From the NCBI RefSeq assembly GCF_041260665.1, contig NZ_JBGCCT010000039.1:1-64000 (forward strand): 64,000 nt of DNA, written 5' to 3'. This DNA comes from Catenulispora sp. GP43 (lineage in GTDB: Bacteria > Actinomycetota > Actinomycetes > Streptomycetales > Catenulisporaceae). Numbering within the stretch: the first letter of the stretch is position 1; each line of letters starts with the position of its first letter. Both the position numbers and the translations under genes were made by a program. The notes under the pieces are model-generated. The model made no database searches and was not told the DNA's origin. It saw only the letters and a program-made list of their open reading frames with translations. Positions 49,689 to 58,108 of this stretch are shown piece after piece.

Positions 49689-50258
49689 CACGGCCGATCA
49701 AAAGAGGCCGCCGCACAGTCGAACTCGATCGCTGAAGTCGTCCGGCGTCTGGGTGCCATGGAGGTAGGAGGGACCCAGGCACGCATCGGCCGACTCTTGC
49801 GCCGGTACGAGATCGACATCTCGCACTTCGAGTCGCTCAGGCGGAGAAGCCGCCAGCGACTCGAAGAAGTGCCCACAGCTGAGTTCGCGGTCGCCGTCAG
49901 CCAGGCACGCAGTGTCGCTCAAGTCGCCAGGATGCTCGGAGTCGCGGACACCGCCACCTTCCGCCGCCACTACCGCGAACGCATCACCGAGCAGGGGGTG
50001 GACGTGTCGCATGTCCTCGGACAGGCACATGCTCGTGGCGGTCGCGTCGGCGGTCGGCGGCAGCGCACTCCGGCCGACGTCCTCATCGCCGACCCGACAG
50101 CCCGCAGGCGGACGAGGACCGCGCTGCTCCGTGCCGCCATGATCGAGATCGGCATCACCTACCGCTGCGCGATCTGCGATGGCGGACCAGACTGGCGCGG
50201 CCGACTGATCACGCTGGAGATCGACCACATCAGCGGCGATAGCACCGACAACCGGCCG
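49689..50258 (+). pseudogene. HNH endonuclease gene, N-terminal part (split)
   Basis: In-frame coding from just after bcp to 50258 gives an HNH endonuclease-like protein. It has DNA-contacting helices (AEVVRRLGAMEVGGTQARIGRLL and SVAQVARMLGV repeats, each with a possible helix-turn-helix), then CAICDGGPDWRGRLITLEIDHISGD with the first zinc cysteines and the DH of the HNH motif. It stops being homologous after DNRP; the rest of the motif (NLRFLCPNCH) is found 3.8 kb away at 54062-54133. The start is unclear: ATG 49758 is the first plausible one, but similarity seems to begin earlier. Confidence 0.75.
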
Positions 50259-50363
50259 ACTAGTAGTCACGGCTATCAGAACGTGCGGAATAGGGCTTCA
50301 GAAGCCAGCACTGCCGTTCGATGCCGCGCAGTCGGGAAGGTCCCGAGCCGAGGCCAGGCAGTC

Positions 50364-50960
50364 TCAGCCCGCTTCGCTGTCCCCATCCTCCGGGTCAGCC
50401 AAGCCGAGCACTGCCAGCATCGCGAAGAAGCCCCGCTGCGCGGCCGGCTCCCATCGGGTCGCAAGGATCTCCTCAAGCCGGCCTGCATCAACGTGCAGCC
50501 CGGACCGCGCCGCCCATGTGGCCGCAGCCGTTGCGGCGGCGGGCCGACCGGCATCGAGTTCGGCGGCGTACTCCGATTCGAGTTGCTCGACTCGGGCGTG
50601 ACCCTGCGGGGTGCCATCGGGGTAGACGCCGCCGCCGATCTCGTCGTTCACGGTGTTCCAGGCGCGAAGGTGTGCCGCATAGCCCGGGTTCAGCCAGGCT
50701 TCCCACTGCCCGGCGTCGCTGATGCCCCGAATGTGGCCCATGCCGCTCTCGAAGACCAAGCAGGCCAGTACTGGCCCGCCGGCAGCATCGGCGAGTTCGG
50801 CCAACTCGTCGCCGAAAGCCGGCGTCCGGACCTGCACCGCGTGCCATCCATCGCGCAGTGGCCAGTCAGCAGATACCTCTTCGTCCCAGTTCCAGACCTG
50901 GGTGAGTGCGTCGATGAAGGCCCCGCCTTGACCGACCAGGACCTCTCCGTTGAATCCCAT
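50364..50960 (-). CDS. Hypothetical protein on the insertion, 198 aa
   Basis: A 198-residue acidic soluble protein inside the DNA that splits the HNH gene. Alternating beta and helix pattern: GFNGEVLVGQGGAFIDALTQ, GWHAVQVRTPAFGDELAELA, PVLACLVFESGMGHIRGIS, then alanine-rich helices to the end. It shares its strand with the decayed integrase and could be a cargo gene. Codon bias is that of a real gene, slightly weaker than the core genes. No family recognised. ATG 50960 lacks a clear ribosome site. Confidence 0.5.
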   Translation of the reverse strand: MGFNGEVLVGQGGAFIDALTQVWNWDEEVSADWPLRDGWHAVQVRTPAFGDELAELADAAGGPVLACLVFESGMGHIRGISDAGQWEAWLNPGYAAHLRAWNTVNDEIGGGVYPDGTPQGHARVEQLESEYAAELDAGRPAAATAAATWAARSGLHVDAGRLEEILATRWEPAAQRGFFAMLAVLGLADPEDGDSEAG

Positions 50961-51075
50961 ACCCGCAGGCTAGAGATCGCGGCCGACAACCCAGAACGCG
51001 GCATGTCGTCACCGCCCGTGTCGGCGATTGAGATCCGCCGCGTACTCGGCGCCGAATCCTTCGGCTTCGCGGTGC

Positions 51076-51389
51076 CTAGCGCACCAGCAGCATGCCGAAT
51101 CGTCCCAGCTCGGGGGCCTTGGGGTTGCGACCGAAGTCGGTGACGTCCAGCTTGGCGGTCTCGGTGCATCTCAGACCCCAGCCATAGATCACCTTGAATA
51201 CCGACGGCGTCCCGGTAAGCAGCCATGGCTCCTTTGCGGCCGCTGCGCACGGCCCGCTCGACCTGAGCGTCGGCGTGGTCGAGGAACGCCTGGATCTCCT
51301 CACGGGTCGTCGGCCGCCGCTCTGGACCGCCCTCGTAGTCGAGCAGGTGCGCCGCGGTGGTGAGGTCGGCCCAGGGCGCGGTATCGGTG
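51076..51389 (-). pseudogene. Tyrosine integrase, second exon (frameshifted, truncated)
   Basis: Read on the minus strand, this continues the integrase interrupted by the group II intron: NTDTAPWADLTTAAHL, then RRPTTREEIQAFLDHADAQ and GRKGAMAAYRDA. At about 51200 the frame shifts, and the next frame continues FKVIYGWGLRCTETAKLDV and TDFGRNPKAPELGRFG before a stop at 51076. FKV-YGWGLR is the start of the catalytic domain with its first active-site arginine. The His-x-x-Arg and Tyr parts are absent, so no active recombinase is made. Exact exon start is 51388 or 51389 depending on the splice site. Confidence 0.8.
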
Positions 51390-51422
51390 TTGCCACCGGT
51401 CCGTTTCCCTGAGCCGCCTTCC

Positions 51423-51459
51423 CGCACCCGACGTGCGCGTCTCCGCGCATCGGGCGCTC
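51423..51459 (-). ncRNA. Group II intron domain V
   Basis: On the minus strand the segment begins GAGC, holds the AGC catalytic triad, rises through GCCCGATGCGCG to a GAGA tetraloop and returns CGCGCACGTCGGGTGCG with a two-base bulge. This is the ~35-base catalytic hairpin found in all group II introns. It lies 20 bases after the maturase stop codon. Confidence 0.8.
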
Positions 51460-51478
51460 CACATGCCTTGGCCATTAG

Positions 51479-52972
51479 TCAGTCCCCGGTGGCGGGGACT
51501 GCCGGTCTCGGGGGCCACGGGGTGGGAATCGTGTTGCCGCGGTAGCGGTAACGGAACACCGTGACGCTGGATGCGCCGGTGAACACCACCCCGTTGTGGG
51601 CGAACCGCCAGCCCCGGTCGCAGAAGCGACGGCGGAGCTCGTTCATCCCCAGCCCGCGACGTCCCTGCCTGTATTTGTGGCGGATCCATCGCATGATCCG
51701 CTTCCAGGCCAGGGAGTCGATCGCGTTGAACGCGTTCTTGGACGCCGCGTGCCGGAAGTAGTTCGCCCACCCGCGTAACAGCCGGTTGAGGCTGACAAGC
51801 AGCTCGTCCAGCTGCATGTGGCGGGTTGACCTGTACGTCTTCGCCTTCACCTTGTCCTTGACGGCCTGGACGGCCTTCGTAGACGGCATGGTGTAGATGT
51901 ACTGCTTCTGCGTCCCCCGCTTCCGTTTCCTGCGGATGTGGAAGCTGAGGAAGTCGAAGCCCTCATCGATGTGGACCACGCGGGTCTTCTCCGGCGACAG
52001 CCGCAGCCCCATCGGGGCCAGTACGGCGGCCACCTCCTCCCGCAGGGCCTCGGCATGATGGCGTTCACCGGCCACCATGAGGACGAAGTCGTCCGCGAAG
52101 CGGACGAGCTTCCACAGCCCGAGGCCGTTTCGTCTGCGTTTGGTGCGCTGCCACTGGGTTCCCATCTCCTGCTGCCACTGCTGGTCGAAGTGTTCGTCCA
52201 GCACCGACAAGGCGATGTTCGCCAGCAGCGGCGAGAGGATCCCGCCTTGCGGAGCTCCTGTCAGCGTCTCCTCCCGATCCCCGGCAGCCGTCATGACCCC
52301 GGACTTCAGGAACGCCTTCACCAACGTACACACACGCTTGTCGCTGATCCTCAGCCGGAGCCGGTCCATCAAAGCCGGATGCGAGATTTGATCGAAACAG
52401 GCTTCGATGTCGGCTTCTAACGTCCACTCGTACTTCCTGGGAGCGGACGCCCAGTAGTAGATCTCGGCGATGGCGTCGTGCGCCCGCCGGTTGGGGCGGA
52501 ACCCGTACGAGCACGGCTTGAAGTCCGCCTCGAAGATGGGTTCGAGAACTGCTTTCAGGCTGGCCTGGACCACGCGGTCGGCGACGGTGGGGATTCCGAG
52601 CTTCCGGAGCTTCCCGCTGTTCCCTTTGGGGATCATCACCTGCCGCACCTCGACCGGCCGGAACTCGCCCGACTTCAGCGCGTCCCGAATCTGGCCCAAG
52701 AACCCCTCCACCCCGATCCCGGTCTCGATCCGCGCCACCGTGGCCCGGTCGATCCCCGGGGTCCGCGCCCCGGCGTTGGAGGCGACGCGCTCCCACGCGT
52801 GCATCAGAAACGCCGGGTCACAGACGAGGTTGTAGAGGTCACCGAAACGGCGGGAGGCATCAGCCCCCGCCCAATGGTGCAGTTTGGTCTGCATACTCCG
52901 TACCGTGAGCAGTGCCGATTCAACACTCGGCCACTGCACGGCGCCGGTGTTCACCGGCGCGTCTTCGGACAT
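51479..52972 (-). CDS. ltrA: Group II intron reverse transcriptase/maturase
   Basis: A 497-residue intron-encoded protein that splices and mobilises its host intron. The reverse transcriptase domain (~55-340) has PGIDRATVA, IPKGNSGKLRKLGIPTVADRVVQ, SYGFRPNRRAHDAI, DIEACFDQISH, TGAPQGGILSPLLANI and the active site RFADDFVL (FADD at 292-295; the usual YADD has Phe here). Domain X (~360-450) follows, with LNRLLRGWANYFRHA typical of maturases. There is no C-terminal HNH endonuclease, so mobility probably uses nicked or replicating DNA targets. The start ATG 52972 follows a GGGAGG ribosome site. Confidence 0.93.
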   Translation of the reverse strand: MSEDAPVNTGAVQWPSVESALLTVRSMQTKLHHWAGADASRRFGDLYNLVCDPAFLMHAWERVASNAGARTPGIDRATVARIETGIGVEGFLGQIRDALKSGEFRPVEVRQVMIPKGNSGKLRKLGIPTVADRVVQASLKAVLEPIFEADFKPCSYGFRPNRRAHDAIAEIYYWASAPRKYEWTLEADIEACFDQISHPALMDRLRLRISDKRVCTLVKAFLKSGVMTAAGDREETLTGAPQGGILSPLLANIALSVLDEHFDQQWQQEMGTQWQRTKRRRNGLGLWKLVRFADDFVLMVAGERHHAEALREEVAAVLAPMGLRLSPEKTRVVHIDEGFDFLSFHIRRKRKRGTQKQYIYTMPSTKAVQAVKDKVKAKTYRSTRHMQLDELLVSLNRLLRGWANYFRHAASKNAFNAIDSLAWKRIMRWIRHKYRQGRRGLGMNELRRRFCDRGWRFAHNGVVFTGASSVTVFRYRYRGNTIPTPWPPRPAVPATGD

Positions 52973-53564
52973 TGCTTTCCCTCCCTGTCTGACATGCTGC
53001 CGTCCTTCCCCATGCGGCCGGCTCTCCCGGCCTCGGAGTACTACGACGGCTCCGCCCCGCCTAGACCTTCGGTCGGCATCGCACCTATCCCCGCCGTCCC
53101 CTCTGGCTGAGAGGACTCCGAGGAACGCGCGCAGGCGGTTCCCACGTTCACTGCTGTCCGGTCGACGAGTTAGGCACCCGGCTCTGCCCCTGCGGTATCG
53201 CCGCGACTACGCCGTAGCCATTCACCGCGGCCTCCTGTCCCAGACTGGAAAGACCCAGACAGAGAGTTCCCCGCTCGCAATGAGGAGCGGGTGCGCACCG
53301 CCACCCAGCCCATATCCGCCAGATTTGAGCTGGTTCCACATCAAGAGGCTTAACAACACCGGTTCCTCGCGTATACCTTCCCGTCTCGCTCACCGCGCCC
53401 GACCCATCTGGCAGTGCTGGGCCGACACGACTTTGTCGAGGCTGCTCCCGCCCTCACCGGCGATCCCCGGCTCAGGCTGCCTCCAGCTTCAGCCCGCCGC
53501 TACGACGGCGAACCGATGGGGTCTTCCACCTCCATCCGAAAACAGCAGCGCCTCGTGGCGCACT

Positions 53565-53893
53565 TCCACTCGTGGCAGATCTGGACGGGATGGGTACCGA
53601 AGCGAGCCTCGCACTCGGCCGGCCACTGGTAGTGCGGAGACGTGACGTAGTCACAGAGCAGCCAGAGCGTCGTCTGATAGCCGCGGATCGTGGATCCGGC
53701 GAGCTTCAGCTCACCGACCAGGTACGCCATCCACTCGTCCACGTCGGCTCGATTGAAGGCGCCGGCCGCCGAGCTGCTGTCGGGACCAGCCCTCCAGCAT
53801 CGCCTCGAACACCATGTCTTCGGGGTGCAGGAGCGCGACACCGTCGAGCAGAACCAGGCGAGCGGACCCCTCGCTCAACGTCTCGGTCGCCAC
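53565..53893 (-). pseudogene. Tyrosine integrase, first exon (decayed)
   Basis: The minus-strand start of the integrase: ATG 53893, then MATETLSEGSARLVLLDG and HPEDMVFEAMLEGW. After SRQQL the frame is broken and some ~35 residues of the usual core-binding domain seem to be missing. In the next frame FNRADVDEWMAYLVGEL, AGSTIRGYQTTLWLL and FGTHPVQICHEW follow to the intron border. These match SAM-like core-binding domains of actinobacterial integrases. With the frameshift and truncation in exon two, the gene is dead. Confidence 0.75.
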
Positions 53894-54061
53894 CCGTCCC
53901 TCCTGCGCATCGGATGCTCGAATCGTTCATCTGATGCGCGCCGGGCGACAACGTGGCAGGCCATAGCGTCCTCTGGCGATCTGAAGAGCTTGCCCTCGGT
54001 CGCCCAGACAGGCAGGTCGGCACCGGTCTGATCATGCAGCGAACGCAATTCCCCGGCGTTG

Positions 54062-54133
54062 GAGAACCTCAGGTTCCTCTGCCCGAACTGCCATGCGGCC
54101 ACGCCGACCTTCTGCCGCAAGAAGCGGGCGTGA
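54062..54133 (+). pseudogene. HNH endonuclease gene, C-terminal part (split)
   Basis: In frame from 54062 the bases encode ENLRFLCPNCHAATPTFC followed by RKKRA and a stop at 54131-54133. This is the standard end of an HNH domain, with the second zinc cysteine pair and the final His of the motif. It completes the protein whose N-part ends at 50258 (DNRP + ENLRFLCPNCH), proving that the 3.8 kb between them interrupted one gene. Confidence 0.8.
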
Positions 54134-54208
54134 ATGCGGCGCTTTCGGCTGATAGCCTTGCCTGGGCTATCGGACGAGGCACTGGGAATAATGCCTCACA
54201 AATATCAA

Positions 54209-54291
54209 GCCGGCTTGGCGAAACAGGTATACGCGGCAGCCTTAGGAGCTGTTGATCTTTGATCGTGGGGGTTCGAATCCCCCAGCCGGCA
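54209..54291 (+). tRNA. tRNA-Leu (anticodon UAG)
   Basis: An 83-base class II tRNA. The acceptor GCCGGCT (54209-54215) pairs with AGCCGGC before discriminator A54291. The anticodon stem GCAGC / GCTGT encloses CTTAGGA, giving anticodon TAG (54243-54245) for CUA codons. The long variable arm GATC-TTT-GATC is characteristic of Leu tRNAs, and the T arm is GGGGG-TTCGAAT-CCCCC. The 3' CCA is not encoded (CTC follows A54291). Confidence 0.9.
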
Positions 54292-54365
54292 CTCGCCACA
54301 GGTGGTATCCCGCTAGGCTCCGTCAACGACTGGAGATCACGACGAAGCCTGGGGGACGCCCGACC

Positions 54366-55217
54366 GTGAGCACACCGACGAACGAACCCAATCCGTTCGG
54401 CACGCCGGCGCCGCCTGGACAGGCGCCGCTGCCGGGGCAGTTCGGGGCGGCGGGTGCGCCGGGTCCCGGGTATCCGGCGACGCCCGAGCAGAGCCTTCCG
54501 ACGCAGACCTCACCGGTGTACAACCCGCAGCCGGATTCTCCGTACGCGCCGCCGAGCGGGATGCCGGGTTCCGGGCCGGGGTCGGCGCCGCAGTTCGGGC
54601 CAGGTGGGATACCGGGGGCGGGACCGGGGCCGATGCCGGGTCCCGGGCCGATGCCGGGTCCCGGGCCGATGCCGGGTCCCGGGCCGATGCCGCCGGCCTA
54701 CGGCTACGGCTATCCGCCGCCGCGGCCGACGGTGACCAGTGCCGTCGCGATCGTCGCGCTGTGCCTGTTCTGGGTGCCGGTCGCCGGGTTGGTGCTGAGC
54801 ATCATCGGGATGGTGAAGACCGCCAAGGGGAAGGCGCGGGGGCGCGGGCTGGCCATCACGGCTCTGGTGCTGTCCATTCTGGTGACCGCCGGTGCGGTGC
54901 TCGTGGGGGCGGCGATCGCTTCGAAGCCGTCGGCGCTGGATCCGGGGTGTACGCGCGGGAAGACGGCGGTGCTGCAGCAGTCCAAGCAGATCGACGCCGA
55001 CTCGCAGAAGGGCGACACGAGCGCCGTGCAGAACGACCTCGGCACGCTCGTCGACGATCTGGCCAAGGCCGCCTCCGAGTCCAAGCGCGGTGATGTGCGC
55101 TCGACGGTGCAGGCCGTGCACGACGACTACGCCGCGATCGCCGCCGGCCACGGTGACCAGGACAAGCTCAGCTCCGATCTGCAGCAGATGGACCACCTCT
55201 GCACCATCGGCAAGTAA
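54366..55217 (+). CDS. DUF4190-type membrane protein with Pro/Gly-rich N-tail
   Basis: A 283-residue protein. Residues 1-~120 are disordered, rich in Pro and Gly, with four GPMPGP repeats encoded by an 18-base tandem unit near 54627-54690. A DUF4190-like pair of membrane helices follows at ~125-185 (AIVALCLFWVPVAGLVLSIIGM, then KGKARGRGLAITALVLSIL). The outside C-terminal ~90 residues are helical and polar, with one cysteine near each end (LDPGCTRGK, DHLCTIGK) that could form a disulfide. The start is GTG 54366. Function unknown; likely cell-envelope associated. Confidence 0.8.
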   Translation: MSTPTNEPNPFGTPAPPGQAPLPGQFGAAGAPGPGYPATPEQSLPTQTSPVYNPQPDSPYAPPSGMPGSGPGSAPQFGPGGIPGAGPGPMPGPGPMPGPGPMPGPGPMPPAYGYGYPPPRPTVTSAVAIVALCLFWVPVAGLVLSIIGMVKTAKGKARGRGLAITALVLSILVTAGAVLVGAAIASKPSALDPGCTRGKTAVLQQSKQIDADSQKGDTSAVQNDLGTLVDDLAKAASESKRGDVRSTVQAVHDDYAAIAAGHGDQDKLSSDLQQMDHLCTIGK

Positions 55218-55225
55218 CAGGAACG

Positions 55226-55264
55226 CGGCCGCCGCCGACCCGAAGCCCCGGTCAGCGGCGGCCG
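55226..55264. terminator. Hairpin terminator between convergent genes
   Basis: CGGCCGCCGC (55226-55235) pairs with GCGGCGGCCG (55255-55264), and an inner GACC / GGTC extends the stem. It lies between genes ending at 55217 and 55278 and can act in both directions. Confidence 0.65.
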
Positions 55265-55277
55265 TCGCCGTTCTCGG

Positions 55278-55895
55278 TCAGCCCTTCAGCAGCGGCACCA
55301 GGGCCCGGAACGCCCGGCCCCGGTGGCTGATCGCGTCCTTCTCCTGCGGGCTGAGCTCCGCGGTGGTGCGGGTCTCGCCCTCCGGGACGAAGATCGGGTC
55401 GTAGCCGAAGCCGCCGTCGCCGCGGGGGGCGCGGATCAGGTGGCCCGTCACGACGCCCGAGACCACATGCTCGGTATGGTCGGGCTGGACCAAGGCGGCC
55501 GCGCAGGTGAAGTTCGCGCCCAGGGCCTCGTCGGGGACGTCGGCGACCTGGTCCAGGACCAGCCGCAGGTTGGACACGTCGCGGCCGGGGCCGTCCGGCA
55601 GGTCGCCGAAGCGGCCCGACCAGCGCGCGGACAGGACGCCGGGCATGCCGTTCAGCGCCTCCACGCACAGGCCCGAGTCGTCGGCGACGGCGGGCAGGCC
55701 GGTCGCGGCGGCCACCGCGCGCGCCTTGATCAGGGCGTTCTCGGCGAAGGTCAGGCCGGTCTCGGGGATCTCCGGCAGGGCCGCGTACAGCTCGGGGCCG
55801 GCGAGTTCGACGTCGTCGAGGCCGGCGGCGAGCAGGATCCGCTGGAGTTCGGTGATCTTCTTGGCGTTGCGGGTCGCGAGGACGATCTGGCGCAT
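55278..55895 (-). CDS. rdgB: dITP/XTP pyrophosphatase (RdgB/HAM1)
   Basis: A 205-residue nucleotide-pool cleaning enzyme that hydrolyses dITP, ITP and XTP to monophosphates. Signatures: IVLATRNAKKITEL at residues 4-17, ETGLTFAENALIKARA, VADDSGLCVEALNGMPGVLSARW (catalytic Asp pair and SGL loop), GFGYDPIFVP, and SHRGRAFRAL at the end. Length is normal. It belongs to the conserved actinobacterial block with rph, the MBL hydrolase and murI; here a lipoprotein gene separates it from rph. Confidence 0.95.
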   Translation of the reverse strand: MRQIVLATRNAKKITELQRILLAAGLDDVELAGPELYAALPEIPETGLTFAENALIKARAVAAATGLPAVADDSGLCVEALNGMPGVLSARWSGRFGDLPDGPGRDVSNLRLVLDQVADVPDEALGANFTCAAALVQPDHTEHVVSGVVTGHLIRAPRGDGGFGYDPIFVPEGETRTTAELSPQEKDAISHRGRAFRALVPLLKG

Positions 55896-55949
55896 GGGCG
55901 CCAGTCTATGGCCGCCTATGGGCCGCCTGTAGGCCGCCTGTGGGCCGTC

Positions 55950-56525
55950 CTACTGATTGCCTTGCGAGCAGATGTTGCCCATCACCTGGAAGTCGGTCTT
56001 CACCGGCCCGTTATCCGGGGTCTTGCCCTGCTGCGCCTGCGCGACGATGGCCTGCATGTCGGTGGCCAGCTTGTTCATCGCGTCGGCGGCACCGGGCTTC
56101 TTGGTCTGCTGTGCGCCGAGGCGGATCTTCTGGACTGAGGCGGGGATCGTCGCGACGCCCTGCAGCGTGCTCTTCTCCTGCGCGGACACATAGTCGCCGA
56201 AGCCGGCCAGCGCCTCCTTGCAGCCGGGGTCGGTCCACAGCTGGTTGAGCGTCTTCAGCGACGAGGCCAGGGCCGAGGGGTCCTGGGAGCCCGACGGTGC
56301 CGACGAGCCGGTGTCGGCGGAGGAGGGAGCGCTGGTGCTGGTGCTGGTGCCGTCGGAGGCGGAGCCACTCGCCGAGCCCGACGCGACCGTGGAGCTGTCC
56401 GCGCCGGGGACCGGCCCGCCGGACGTGCCCGCCCCGATCGTGCCCTGCGACGCGCACGCCGTCAGCGACAGCGCGGTCAGGGCCAGCAGTCCCGGTATCA
56501 CGCTCGCGCGAAGCCGCACGGTCAT
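55950..56525 (-). CDS. Secreted lipoprotein of unknown function
   Basis: A 191-residue protein with a lipoprotein signal peptide ending in SLTAC (lipobox Cys near residue 24), a Ser/Gly/Thr linker (~25-85) and a ~100-residue helical domain (ALASSLKTLNQLWTDPGC, LRLGAQQTKKPGAADAMN, MGNICSQGNQ) with two cysteines that may pair. ATG 56525 is chosen because it puts the signal at the normal position. It sits between rdgB and rph, 78 bases after rph. No family recognised. Confidence 0.75.
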   Translation of the reverse strand: MTVRLRASVIPGLLALTALSLTACASQGTIGAGTSGGPVPGADSSTVASGSASGSASDGTSTSTSAPSSADTGSSAPSGSQDPSALASSLKTLNQLWTDPGCKEALAGFGDYVSAQEKSTLQGVATIPASVQKIRLGAQQTKKPGAADAMNKLATDMQAIVAQAQQGKTPDNGPVKTDFQVMGNICSQGNQ

Positions 56526-56603
56526 GAGCCCACCCCCAGTGGAAAGCATCGGAGCCCCGGCTTGCGCGGGGCTCCGAACAATATAAGAGGTGGTTACCTG
56601 CGG

Positions 56604-57335
56604 TCAGCTCAGCAGTGCCTTGACCTGGTGCGAGGCCAGTTCGCGGCAGCCGGCGGCGGCCAGGTCGAGCAGCGCGTCCAGCTCGGTGCGGTCGAAGGGC
56701 GCGCCCTCGGCGGTGCCCTGGACCTCGACGAAGCGGCCGTCGGCCGTGCACACGACGTTCATGTCGGTCTCGGCGCGGACGTCCTCCTCGTAGCACAGGT
56801 CGAGCATCGGCACGCCGTCGATGATGCCGACGCTGACCGCCGACACCGAACCGGTCAGCGGCTCCTTGGTGGCCTTGATCATCTTCTTGTCGCGCATCCA
56901 CGTGACCGCGTCCTGCAGCGCCACGTACGCGCCGGTGATGGCCGCGGTCCGGGTGCCGCCGTCGGCCTGCAGCACGTCGCAGTCCACGACGATGGTGTTC
57001 TCGCCCAGGGCCTTGGTGTCCACCACGGCGCGCAGCGCGCGGCCGATCAGCCGGGAGATCTCCTGGGTGCGCCCGCCGACCTTGCCCTTGACCGACTCGC
57101 GGTCGCCGCGGGTGTTGGTGGCCCGGGGCAGCATCGCGTACTCGGCGGTGACCCAGCCCTTGCCGGTGCCGCGCAGCCAGCGCGGGACGCCCTCGGTGAC
57201 GCTGGCGGTGCACAGCACCCTGGTCTGGCCGAACTCCACGAGGACGCTGCCCTCGGGGTGGATCGACCACTTGCGGGTCAGGGTGACCGGACGGAGCTGG
57301 CCTGTTTTGCGGCCGTCGACGCGTGCTGCTGACAT
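56604..57335 (-). CDS. rph: Ribonuclease PH
   Basis: A 243-residue phosphate-dependent 3'-5' exoribonuclease that trims tRNA 3' ends. Features are [17 protein letters not shown] at the start, [56 protein letters not shown], the phosphate-site [23 protein letters not shown], and a C-terminal [17 protein letters not shown]. It assembles as a hexamer. Length is normal and the start ATG 57335 is clear. It is part of the conserved core gene block. Confidence 0.97.
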   Translation of the reverse strand: MSAARVDGRKTGQLRPVTLTRKWSIHPEGSVLVEFGQTRVLCTASVTEGVPRWLRGTGKGWVTAEYAMLPRATNTRGDRESVKGKVGGRTQEISRLIGRALRAVVDTKALGENTIVVDCDVLQADGGTRTAAITGAYVALQDAVTWMRDKKMIKATKEPLTGSVSAVSVGIIDGVPMLDLCYEEDVRAETDMNVVCTADGRFVEVQGTAEGAPFDRTELDALLDLAAAGCRELASHQVKALLS

Positions 57336-57480
57336 GTGAAGACCCTAGCCCACCGATGGGGCCGACGCCGCCGACGGTGCCGGGCGCGGGGCCGCCGCCG
57401 GGCCCCGCCGCGGCCGCGCCGGGGGCTGGCAGGGCCGGGCAGGGCTGGGCCGGGCCATGCGGGAACCCGAGCAGCGCCAG

Positions 57481-57520
57481 GGTCGAGCAGGGCCGCGCCG
57501 GGTCGAGCAGGGCCGCGCCG
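57481..57520. repeat. Tandem 20-bp duplication
   Basis: The 20-bp unit at 57481-57500 (GGTCGAGCAG followed by GGCCGCGCCG) is repeated exactly at 57501-57520. It lies in the GC-rich gap (57336-57543) before rph, which also has several GGGC-type near-repeats. No gene or clear terminator seen there. Confidence 0.8.
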
Positions 57521-57543
57521 GAACTGCGCCGGCCCGCGCCGCG

Positions 57544-58035
57544 TCAGTCCAGCTGCACGTGCGCCAGCAGCCGCAGCGTCGGCAGGTCGGTGGCCTTGCG
57601 CAGCCGGGAGGCCAGGTCCCGGTGGAAGAACTCCTCGACCAGGTGCGGCACGGTCAGCACGATGATCTCGTCGACCAGGTACTTGGCCGCGATCTCCTTC
57701 AGCCCCTCCACCGGCGGGCCGGCCAGCAGTTCGCCGGTGGCCTGGGCGCCGACCTTCTGGAAGGCCTCGACGGTCGCGGTCATGATCGCGCGGGCTTCCA
57801 CGACGGCCTCGTTCAGCGGCTCGCCGTGGGAGTCCTCCTCGGCCCCCTTGAAGTTGCCCAGGGCCAGGTCGTCGAGGGTGGCCAGGACCTTGCCGTTCTC
57901 CTTGCCGACGGGCACCACGATGACGTACTTCTCGGCGTCCATGCCCTCCTCGACGTTGTCGGCGTGCAGGCCGACGACGTACTCCAGGTCGTGCTGGTTG
58001 ATCGTCTTCTCGACGATGAGCATGGTGGTCGGCAC
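57544..58035 (-). CDS. Conserved protein next to rph, 163 aa
   Basis: A 163-residue cytoplasmic protein. VEKTINQHDLEYVVGLHADN and KYVIVVPVGKENGKVLATLDD open it; a long helical part with EARAIMTATVEAFQKVGAQAT follows, then KYLVDEIIVLTVPHLVEEFFHRDLA and a beta strand. The nucleotide-binding-like alternation and VDEIIVLT strand resemble universal-stress-type folds, but the ATP-binding G-x2-G-x9-G motif is not evident. GTG 58035 is supported by GGAGAGGA 7 bases upstream. Similar position next to rph is common in streptomycetes. Function unknown. Confidence 0.75.
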   Translation of the reverse strand: MPTTMLIVEKTINQHDLEYVVGLHADNVEEGMDAEKYVIVVPVGKENGKVLATLDDLALGNFKGAEEDSHGEPLNEAVVEARAIMTATVEAFQKVGAQATGELLAGPPVEGLKEIAAKYLVDEIIVLTVPHLVEEFFHRDLASRLRKATDLPTLRLLAHVQLD

Positions 58036-58108
58036 AGTCGGGTCCTCTCCGGCGTTGCTGCGCGGGGGCGGCGGCGGGCGCCGCTCCCCTCATCTCTCCA
58101 TCATGGTC

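Larger units (their letters stand above)
51390..53564 (-). mobile_element. Group II intron inserted in the integrase gene
   Basis: A ~2.2-kb group II intron on the minus strand. The 5' end is GTGCGCC at 53564, the expected GUGYG start, directly after the integrase codons for HEW. About 590 bases of 5' RNA domains follow, then the reverse transcriptase gene (51479-52972), a domain V hairpin at 51423-51459 and a short domain VI. The 3' end lies at 51389/51390. Ending after GGCAA restores the integrase frame (HEW-N-TDT) but gives AA and not the usual AY; ending one base later gives AC but breaks the frame. Intron and RT look intact. Confidence 0.85.

Noticed and set aside
49647-51143. Single 498-codon ORF from inside bcp through the HNH remnant
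   Set aside because: It begins within bcp and, after 50258, runs antisense through the hypothetical gene at 50364-50960; only the 49689-50258 part shows HNH similarity.
54270-54291. tRNA-Leu 3' end as attachment site for an integrated element
   Set aside because: A second copy of the tRNA end was not found between 49687 and 54300, and the insertion interrupts the HNH gene, not the tRNA.
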